64,000 nucleotides of DNA from Antrihabitans cavernicola (lineage in GTDB: Bacteria; Actinomycetota; Actinomycetes; Mycobacteriales; Mycobacteriaceae), in NCBI RefSeq assembly GCF_008297975.1, contig NZ_VLNY01000007.1, positions 186,001 through 250,000 of the forward strand. Reading direction: 5' to 3'. Under the pieces are notes generated by a model that saw only the letters and a list, made by a program, of their open reading frames with translations, had not been told where the DNA came from and made no database searches. Position numbers and translations under genes: made by a program. Within the stretch, counting starts at the first letter, position 1, and every line of letters begins with the position of its first letter. This document shows positions 57,752-64,000 of the stretch, piece by piece.

Positions 57752-58378
57752 TCAGCTGACGAATTCCCCGATGTCGCCAAGTGATCCGTTCAGCTGGACT
57801 CGCCCGTCTGCGAGCTTGTAGGTCGCGCCCACGATCGCCAGCGAGTGCGCCGCGACTCGTTCGGCAACGATCTGCGAACGCTGAGCCAGCAGATTCACCG
57901 TCTCGGCGACGTGCCTGCCTTCCAGATCGTCCACCGACGACAGGCCTTCGCGGCGGCCGGCGAGAATCGAGGGCGTCACGCGCTCGACGATGCTGCGGAT
58001 GAAGCCGCCGGGCACGTTGCCGGTGTCGAGCGCATCGATGCTGGCCTTGACCGCTCCGCAGCTGTCGTGGCCGAGCACCACGATCAACGGGATGTCGAGC
58101 ACGGCCACGCCGTATTCGATGGAGCCGAGCACCGATTCGTCGATCACGTTGCCCGCGGTACGGACAACGAACATGTCGCCGAGGCCTTGATCGAAGATGA
58201 TCTCCGCGGCGACGCGGGAGTCGCCGCAGCCGAAGACGATCGCAGTCGGATGCTGGCCGCCGACGAGCTCTGCTCGCCGCGCGACGCCCTGGCTAGGATG
58301 CTGCTGCGAGCCGGACACGAACCGATCGTTGCCATCTCGCAGGGACTTCCAAGCGCTGATCGGATTCGAATTCGGCAT
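57752..58378 (-). CDS. canB: Beta-carbonic anhydrase CanB
   Basis: Beta-class carbonic anhydrase of 208 residues. Zinc ligands Cys and the Asp-Arg dyad are in FGCGDSRVAAE; the other His and Cys are in VLGHDSCGAVKAS. DQGLGDMFVVRTAGNVIDESVLGSIEYGV is nearly the same as in Rv3588c. Start at ATG 58378 (MPNSNPISAW) rather than 58393, since homologues begin MPNTNP. Divergent from mutY. Confidence 0.93.
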   Translation of the reverse strand: MPNSNPISAWKSLRDGNDRFVSGSQQHPSQGVARRAELVGGQHPTAIVFGCGDSRVAAEIIFDQGLGDMFVVRTAGNVIDESVLGSIEYGVAVLDIPLIVVLGHDSCGAVKASIDALDTGNVPGGFIRSIVERVTPSILAGRREGLSSVDDLEGRHVAETVNLLAQRSQIVAERVAAHSLAIVGATYKLADGRVQLNGSLGDIGEFVS

Positions 58379-58465
58379 GCTGCCATTTTGCACAATGGAC
58401 GAGGTTACCAGCGAGTCGGCTTCCGGCGCGCGGACGAAATTGCAGGTCGGAGAGGGTGTGAGCGC

Positions 58466-59356
58466 GTGACGGTATCTGTCTCCACCCTGTCGGCCTGGTA
58501 CCGCGAGAACGCCCGCGACCTGCCGTGGCGTCGCGAAGGAGTAAGCGCCTGGCAGGTGCTGATGAGCGAGATCATGCTGCAGCAGACCCCGGTGTCTCGA
58601 GTGGCACCCATCTGGGAGCTGTGGGTCCAGCGATGGCCCGTTCCGTCCGCGATGGCGGCGTCGTCGCAGGCGGAGGTGCTGCGCGCGTGGGGGAAGTTGG
58701 GGTATCCGCGGCGAGCGCTGCGACTACACGAGTGCGCAGGCGTATTGGCTGCCGAGCACGGCGATGTGGTGCCCACCGACGTCGAGGTGCTGCTCGGACT
58801 ACCCGGAATCGGCGCCTACACCGCGCGTGCGGTGGCGTGCTTCGCCTACGGTCAGCGAGTTCCCGTTGTGGACACGAACGTTCGTCGAGTGGTTGCGCGC
58901 GCTGTGCACGGCAGCGCGGAGGCGGGCAATCCGTCGACGACTCGCGATCTGGCCGATGTAGCGGCGTTGCTGCCGCGCGATCGAGCACGTGCCGCGCAAT
59001 ATTCGGCTGCCCTGATGGAACTCGGCGCCACCGTGTGCACGGCGCGTAACCCAAAATGTTCGATCTGCCCGTTGACGACCTGCGCGTGGGTGGCGGCAGG
59101 CCGACCCGCATACGACGGCCCTGCGCGAACGGTCCAGAAGTTCGCCGGAACGGACAGGCAGGTTCGCGGCCGGCTGATGGATGTACTGCGAGAAAGCAGT
59201 TCGCCGGTGGAGCGAGCGCGTCTCGACGTCGTGTGGTTGCAGGACCCCGCGCAGCGCGACCGAGCGCTCGATTCGCTGCTCGTCGACGGGTTGGTCGAGC
59301 AGACCGAAAATGGACTATTTGCGCTGGCGGGCGAGGTTTCGGCGGATTCCCGGTAG
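58466..59356 (+). CDS. mutY: A/G-specific adenine glycosylase MutY
   Basis: DNA glycosylase of 296 residues that removes adenine opposite 8-oxoguanine. Catalytic Glu is in LMSEIMLQQTPVSRV, HhH motif LLGLPGIGAYTARAVACFA and Asp in VVDTNVRRV. Iron-sulfur ligands are CTARNPKCSICPLTTC with spacing C-x6-C-x2-C-x4-C, one residue shorter than the E. coli enzyme at the last gap. GTG 58466 with GGAGAGG upstream. C-terminal recognition domain is short, as in mycobacteria. Confidence 0.92.
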   Translation: MTVSVSTLSAWYRENARDLPWRREGVSAWQVLMSEIMLQQTPVSRVAPIWELWVQRWPVPSAMAASSQAEVLRAWGKLGYPRRALRLHECAGVLAAEHGDVVPTDVEVLLGLPGIGAYTARAVACFAYGQRVPVVDTNVRRVVARAVHGSAEAGNPSTTRDLADVAALLPRDRARAAQYSAALMELGATVCTARNPKCSICPLTTCAWVAAGRPAYDGPARTVQKFAGTDRQVRGRLMDVLRESSSPVERARLDVVWLQDPAQRDRALDSLLVDGLVEQTENGLFALAGEVSADSR

Positions 59357-59365
59357 CATCCGTTC

Positions 59366-62300
59366 ATGGAATCGGCCGCAACAGCACTTCTCTCGCATGT
59401 CGAGCGCATCTCTGCACCCGCACGGGAACGCGAACTGGCCCTCACCGCACACTCGGCGGCGGGGACACCGGAGTTGGACGCATTGCTGTCCGAACTGTCT
59501 TCGCGCGGCAGGTACGAGGTCAACATCGCGATCGGAATGGCGCGGGTCGCAGGTACAGCCGAGTACTTGAGAGCAATGCTCGATTCGCACGATCAAGAGG
59601 TTCTTGCTCGCAGTATCGCGGCTTGGTTGCATTTGGATCTGGAACCGCAAGCCATCCTCGACCGGCTTCCTCGACTTTCGTATCGAACCCGCAACACCCT
59701 TTATCGCTCGCTTCGCCACGGCAACCGCCAGGCCGCAGCTGATCTGCTGCTGCCCGAAGTTCGCAAGCAATTCGGCGACACCGAAGCGGCCCGGGTGCTG
59801 CCGGCCTGCTCGTCGGAGATCGTCGCAACCGAACTTCCGACCCTCGACTACGCCATCGGTAGTTGGACGACGATAAGTCGACGCCACACCGAGGTATTTC
59901 TCGACCACGTCGATGTACTGGCAAAAACCACCCTCGAGTCGGATTGGGCTCGGCTGTGGGCACGGGTTGCGCCCGCCCTCCGCTGGGCGTCTCTCGAGTT
60001 TCCTGATCGGGTCTTGCATCTGATGCGGCAGGCCGTTGTCTATACCCCGGTGACCCAGATGCGAGCAGTCGCCGCTCATCTTGCACGATTCAACCCCGAC
60101 GGTGTCGCCGACGTCGTCGTCGATCCATCCGGCCATGGCACCGGCCTGGTCGGTCGTCAGCTGTGGAAGGCTCTTCGGCCACTACCCGACGACCGTCTTG
60201 CTTCGGTGTCGCGCGCGTATCCAACGCAGTACAAGCGCGCCTTCCTCGCGTCGCTCCCACCAACTCCTCGCAACGCCGTCTTCGACGCGATCCACTCCGA
60301 TCCCAATTGGCCCGCGGACAGTACGCAAGTCTCGGTACTCGATGTTCTTCCGCCTGCCGAGCGAATAACGCATGCGCGCAAATATCTTGCAAGAGAGAAT
60401 ATTTCAGAATCTCCAGATATCCAGTTCGCACTTGCAGCACGCCTCCCCTGGAAAGAAGCCGGGCCGACCCTGCTCGAGGCAACGTACCTTCACGACCCTG
60501 AATCACGGGGTTTCGCATACCCCGTCTACATCACGATCGCCGCCGCCACGCGCAAACCCGACGTCGTCTACGAGATGCTCGGTCACCTGGCTCGATTGAA
60601 ATCCGAACGGGACTCCACCCGCCGGGAAGCATTGCGATCCCTTGCCGATATCTCCCCGCATCTCTATTCGTTGGGTTCGCTTTCACATCTCGTCGAAATC
60701 GTGCGCGGAGCGGTCGGCGCTCGAGACTGCTCGACACAGAGTCGACGCGAGGCCACGCGCCTCGCCTCGCGACTACTCGTCTGGGGCGATCAATCCGGCC
60801 AAAGCGGCCACATCGACGCAGCGATCAATTGCCTGCGCGCACTCAGTCATTCTGCGGACGAGATCGATTTCGACGACTTCGATCGGAATCTTCCGAAAGA
60901 TGCAGAGCAGTCCGTGTTCGAGGCGCTCGCCACTCGCATCGCACAAGAAGGCCGACATGAGGAGTACAACACAGCGCTCTCCTTGTCGGAAGGGCTCGGA
61001 AAGCGTGCTTGGAACATTCCGAGCCTCGAACTGGCCGTACTCAACGCGTGCAATGCACACGACAACGACGTCGCGCGACGGGCAATCGCCCTGACGTTGG
61101 CAAACCGTGCATCACGCGATCGGAATGGCGAAGCAATTCTACGAAGGGACCCCTCCACCATCGCGATAGCCGAGATGCACGCGTGGGTCTCGACCGTGCG
61201 CACGGATCTCGTCGACAAAGTGCTCGAATCTCCGCCTTCCGGTCGGTTCCGCACGACGGACGAACCGTTGATTCCGTATTTCGCAGACGGCTTCCGGCGC
61301 TGGACTCCTCGACAGCTCGAAACCTACGCCAACCTCGTCGTCCATACGGCCAAGAACTCACACGCCCCAGTCGCGGAAAGAGCGAGCTCGATTCGACAGC
61401 TGGGCAAGTTGCCAGGCACACGCCGAGTCACCACCGAGTTTCTGAACGATCCGGAACCCGAAATTCGCGACGCCGCCCTTACCGCGCTGGCAACCACAGA
61501 TCAGCCTCTCGCTGCACTTCGGACACTGACCAAGTACGCGATGTCGGAAAGCTCGCCGACCGCGCTCGAGAGCGTCGGACGATGCGCGGAAAGCGTCAGT
61601 CCCACAATGCTTTCCAATGAGCTTCTTCCGCTGCTCAATTCGAACCGAGTCGCGCCGACGAACCGCGCGCTGCACGTTCTGGCGCGACTTCGTGCGCCCG
61701 ACGCAGCCGATGCCGCCGGATGGATGTGGCATATCCCGAATGAGCATCCGGCCATCCGCCGCGCAGCGGTCGCAAGTTGCCGGTGGCTCGTTCCGGACGA
61801 GAAAGCTTGGGCGCTCTACGAGTCCGCATCAACCGATCACGACACAGCGAACGTGATGCTCGGCGTCGATCCTGAGACCCTCGCGCCGCAATTGCGCCCC
61901 CAGTTCGCGAAGCTCGTCGCGGCTGCCGCAGCCTCACCGAACCAAGAGATCGCCAGAAATGGCATGGCGGCTCTCGGTCGATGGAGTCTGTGGGACTCCG
62001 CGGACTCGGTGGAAATGCTGATCGAAACCGCTACAAATCTGGAGCAGACGAGCCTGTGGCGCGTCGCGATCACCAGTTTGGTCGCCGGGACTTCGACCAC
62101 ATCCGAGGTTGCCCCACTACTTACGTTGGCAGATGGGCTTCTTCACCTCCAGGACACGGAGATAGCAAACCGTGATGTCCCTGGACGGCAACGGCTGGGG
62201 ACACTCTGTCTCGAGGTCGCCGGATCGGCTGCGCAGAGCCATCCGATCCGCAAGGCCGCCGCGGCACTTGCCGATCGGCTGGCGCAGGAACCCCTGTGGC

Positions 62301-62671
62301 ATTGGTACGCAATCGATCTCTACCTCAGCACCATTCGCTGGGACGAGCCCGAGCACGCCGCACAGAGCATCGTTCGCGCTGCTGCGCTCGCCGACGGCAC
62401 CGGTTTGGTCGGCTACCCCGCACAAGTTCTCAATGCGAGATTGCCAGCAGAAACACCGGCAACCACCACCGAGCGGCTGCTGCCCATCGCACAGGCGCTG
62501 AGCGACGCAGACGGCGTATCGGCCGGCTTGTCTGCCGTCGAACTGATCGGCCACGGCGGTGACACCTTCGGCTGGACCGACGATTGGCGAACCCTGCTGC
62601 AGAAGGCCCGCGCACACTCCGATATCGATGTCCAGCGCGCGGCCATGGATATCTACACGACCAACGAGTAG
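59366..62671 (+). CDS. Giant helical-repeat (HEAT-like) protein, unknown function
   Basis: Unrecognised 1101-residue protein, all helical by appearance: many 30-40-residue helix pairs with short loops, for instance FLNDPEPEIRDAALTALATTD and NEHPAIRRAAVASCRWL, as in HEAT or armadillo repeats, suggesting a solenoid scaffold. No signal peptide, membrane helix, ATPase, nuclease or zinc site is seen. It begins nine bases after mutY and ends on the convergent hydrolase. GC content is locally lower, e.g. 60375-60425. Some repeat proteins of this type serve as defence or secretion scaffolds; this is open. Confidence 0.75.
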   Translation: MESAATALLSHVERISAPARERELALTAHSAAGTPELDALLSELSSRGRYEVNIAIGMARVAGTAEYLRAMLDSHDQEVLARSIAAWLHLDLEPQAILDRLPRLSYRTRNTLYRSLRHGNRQAAADLLLPEVRKQFGDTEAARVLPACSSEIVATELPTLDYAIGSWTTISRRHTEVFLDHVDVLAKTTLESDWARLWARVAPALRWASLEFPDRVLHLMRQAVVYTPVTQMRAVAAHLARFNPDGVADVVVDPSGHGTGLVGRQLWKALRPLPDDRLASVSRAYPTQYKRAFLASLPPTPRNAVFDAIHSDPNWPADSTQVSVLDVLPPAERITHARKYLARENISESPDIQFALAARLPWKEAGPTLLEATYLHDPESRGFAYPVYITIAAATRKPDVVYEMLGHLARLKSERDSTRREALRSLADISPHLYSLGSLSHLVEIVRGAVGARDCSTQSRREATRLASRLLVWGDQSGQSGHIDAAINCLRALSHSADEIDFDDFDRNLPKDAEQSVFEALATRIAQEGRHEEYNTALSLSEGLGKRAWNIPSLELAVLNACNAHDNDVARRAIALTLANRASRDRNGEAILRRDPSTIAIAEMHAWVSTVRTDLVDKVLESPPSGRFRTTDEPLIPYFADGFRRWTPRQLETYANLVVHTAKNSHAPVAERASSIRQLGKLPGTRRVTTEFLNDPEPEIRDAALTALATTDQPLAALRTLTKYAMSESSPTALESVGRCAESVSPTMLSNELLPLLNSNRVAPTNRALHVLARLRAPDAADAAGWMWHIPNEHPAIRRAAVASCRWLVPDEKAWALYESASTDHDTANVMLGVDPETLAPQLRPQFAKLVAAAAASPNQEIARNGMAALGRWSLWDSADSVEMLIETATNLEQTSLWRVAITSLVAGTSTTSEVAPLLTLADGLLHLQDTEIANRDVPGRQRLGTLCLEVAGSAAQSHPIRKAAAALADRLAQEPLWHWYAIDLYLSTIRWDEPEHAAQSIVRAAALADGTGLVGYPAQVLNARLPAETPATTTERLLPIAQALSDADGVSAGLSAVELIGHGGDTFGWTDDWRTLLQKARAHSDIDVQRAAMDIYTTNE

Positions 62672-63430
62672 TCACCCGAGCGACGTCAGAAATTCTTCGA
62701 CAGCAACGCGGTATCGCTCCGGCTGATCGTCGTGAACCAGGTGACCGGCGTCAGCGATCCGGATATACGCCGAGTCATCGTGTAGCTCAGCCATTTTCAC
62801 CATTTGACCGGTAGGCGTGATGGTGTGCTCACCTTCGATCAGCAGGACCGGCGCACGGACCTTCTCCCACTGATCCCAGAAGTGCCTGGTCCCCCACTCC
62901 TCGGATATCGCACGGAACGTCTCGACGTCGCCATGCAGATACCAGCCGTCGTCGCGCTGATCGAACGAGTCCAGGAAATAGCGTCCCGCGACGGGGCCGA
63001 AGAATTCGAGCACCGCCTCCGCTGTCTCGAACGGCTGCGGCCAGGAACGAATCAGCTCCGCCCAGTCCGCGGCGGTGCGGCCACGAAAATCCGGCGCAAT
63101 ATCCTCGACGACCAGTCCACGCACCCTGGCCGGGAACTCCGCGGCGAAGCACCAGCCGTGCAGGCCGCCCATGGAATGACCGATCACCACCATCGGATCG
63201 GTGATCGTTTCGAGTGCCGCAGCCAAGTCGGCGACGAATGCTTCGGTGGTGAGCGGATCGGGCGCCGGACGTCCGTGACCCGCCGCGTCGAACGTGTAGA
63301 CGTGGCCGTGCTCGCGAAGCCACGGCACCTGCCGCCGCCACGTCTGGCCCCGGCCCATCAAGCCGTGCAGCAACAGGATCGGGGAGCCTGACCCGCCCTC
63401 GTCGTGCAGCCTGCCTTCTTCCACGACCAT
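62672..63430 (-). CDS. Alpha/beta hydrolase (Rv3591c-like)
   Basis: Alpha/beta hydrolase of 252 residues. Oxyanion loop ILLLHGLMGRG, nucleophile elbow VIGHSMGGLHG, acid in LLIEGEHTITP region and catalytic His in DAGHLVHDD. Length and position between mutY and mhuD match Rv3591c. Substrate unknown. ATG 63430 taken as start because the hydrolase fold begins there; an extension to 63703 lies antisense to mhuD. Confidence 0.87.
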   Translation of the reverse strand: MVVEEGRLHDEGGSGSPILLLHGLMGRGQTWRRQVPWLREHGHVYTFDAAGHGRPAPDPLTTEAFVADLAAALETITDPMVVIGHSMGGLHGWCFAAEFPARVRGLVVEDIAPDFRGRTAADWAELIRSWPQPFETAEAVLEFFGPVAGRYFLDSFDQRDDGWYLHGDVETFRAISEEWGTRHFWDQWEKVRAPVLLIEGEHTITPTGQMVKMAELHDDSAYIRIADAGHLVHDDQPERYRVAVEEFLTSLG

Positions 63431-63463
63431 TGCGCCGACGCTACGCGAGGTAATGTCGCCGAC

Positions 63464-63793
63464 ATGGCAGACGTTCGAACGGCAGTGGTAAAGATCAACG
63501 CGATCGAGGTTCCCGAGGGCGCAGGCCCCGAATTGGAGAAGCGGTTCGCCCACCGGGCACACGCAGTCGACGGCTCTCCAGGTTTTCTGGGTTTTCAGCT
63601 GCTGCGTCCGACCAAGGGTGAGAACCGCTACTTCGTGGTCACGCAATGGGATTCGGAGGAGTCCTTCCAGGCCTGGCGCGAGGGACCGGCCAAGGACGCG
63701 CATGCGGGCGAGCGAGCTAAGCCGGTGTCGTCGGGTGCGTCGCTCCTGGAGTTCGAGGTAGTCCTCGACGTTCCCGCGCCGACGTCCAACTGA
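63464..63793 (+). CDS. mhuD: MhuD-type haem-degrading monooxygenase
   Basis: IsdG-family haem oxygenase of 109 residues, forming mycobilin from haem in M. tuberculosis (Rv3592). Matches the mycobacterial protein almost throughout: VVKINAIEVPEGAGPELEKRFAHRAHAV, GSPGFLGFQLLRPTKGE and SSGASLLEFEVVLDV. Key residues are present: Asn 12 (N7 of MhuD), Trp in SFQAW and the haem His in KDAHAGERAK. ATG at 63464, divergent from the hydrolase with a 33-base gap. Iron acquisition from host haem or recycling of own haem. Confidence 0.93.
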   Translation: MADVRTAVVKINAIEVPEGAGPELEKRFAHRAHAVDGSPGFLGFQLLRPTKGENRYFVVTQWDSEESFQAWREGPAKDAHAGERAKPVSSGASLLEFEVVLDVPAPTSN

Positions 63794-63854
63794 CCCGATT
63801 TGCCCGTATTTTCTGGGCGATTAGTCCGATATGACGGATACGAATCGGTCGCGA

Positions 63855-63883
63855 TTGACGCTGTGATCAGCGCCTCGTAGGGT
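63855..63883 (+). promoter_or_regulatory. Promoter of the cobalamin riboswitch transcript
   Basis: TTGACG (63855-63860), 17-base spacer, TAGGGT (63878-63883): a fair sigma-70/SigA-type pair, placing the start of RNA a few bases before the riboswitch P1 stem. Confidence 0.6.
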
Positions 63884-63886
63884 TTT

Positions 63887-64000
63887 CCGCACGCGATGGA
63901 TCGAGGAATCTGGTGCAATTCCAGAACGGTCGCGCCACTGTGAACTTGCCTGAGCATGCACTCTGCTCCGACGGGTGAGTCAGACACTCGATCCTTGCGG
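63887..64000 (+). ncRNA. Cobalamin (B12) riboswitch
   Basis: Leader RNA of the cobalamin class. The P1 helix pairs CCGCA (63887-63891) and GGATCGAG (63898-63905) with CTCGATCC (63987-63994) and TGCGG (63996-64000). Inside it come the class hallmarks GGTGCAATTCCAG, ACGGTCGCGCCACTGTGA and, before the closing P1, GAGTCAGACAC, which is the B12-box-like element. The helix closes exactly at the right edge of the window, so the aptamer is complete but the expression platform and gene lie outside. It reads on the plus strand. Confidence 0.9.

Overview
The window is a high-GC actinobacterial chromosome segment, most likely from a Rhodococcus-like member of the Nocardiaceae. This rests on the gene content (complete aerobic steroid-degradation machinery, Rpf, CarD, a MhuD-type haem-degrading enzyme), frequent GTG starts, ATGA/GTGA overlaps, and gene order that closely follows the Mycobacterium tuberculosis Rv3526-Rv3592 region with rearrangements. 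The species cannot be told from the sequence alone. I see no rRNA, tRNA, CRISPR array, transposase or phage gene.

Region 1 (1-21300) is the first half of a cholesterol/steroid catabolic locus. A KstR2-type operator precedes fadD3-fadE31-fadE32-fadE33 (ring C/D, HIP degradation). Facing it is hsaA-[49-codon repeat ORF]-hsaD-hsaC-hsaB-cyp142 (ring A/B cleavage plus a side-chain P450). Divergent from hsaA is kshA with a small partner gene. A TetR/TetX-like monooxygenase pair and a secreted Rpf interrupt the locus. It then resumes with hsaF, hsaG, hsaE and an extra FAD dehydrogenase on the minus strand, divergent from kstD-chsH3 on the plus strand. KstR-type operators sit at both divergent promoters.

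Region 2 (21300-28900) is housekeeping and accessory: a MoxR/DUF58/DUF4129 membrane operon, a YjbR-like protein, a ZapE-like ATPase divergent from a TetR with a clear palindromic operator, a deazaflavin-type oxidoreductase and a quinone oxidoreductase.

Region 3 (28900-37000) is the second steroid block, all on the minus strand except kstR: fadE34, then fadE28-fadE29-chsH2-chsH1-ltp2 (removal of the last three side-chain carbons as propionyl-CoA), each unit behind a perfect KstR operator, with the repressor gene kstR divergent from fadE34. The cyp125 gene that heads the M. tuberculosis igr operon is absent here; cyp142 sits in the hsa operon instead.

Region 4 (37000-46100) is accessory: an OtsB-GH15 fusion, a PAS-like protein, a zinc-type ABC transporter behind a possible Zur box, a VOC/SRPBCC divergent pair around nested palindromes, and a TetR-glycosyltransferase pair.

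Region 5 (46100-64000) matches the mycobacterial block rlmB-cysS-ispF-ispD-carD / lpqE-radA-disA / HAD-membrane protein-canB / mutY / hydrolase / mhuD. Two insertions stand out: a short UvrA paralogue between lpqE and radA, and a 1101-residue helical-repeat protein after mutY. The window ends inside or just after a cobalamin riboswitch whose target gene lies beyond the right edge.
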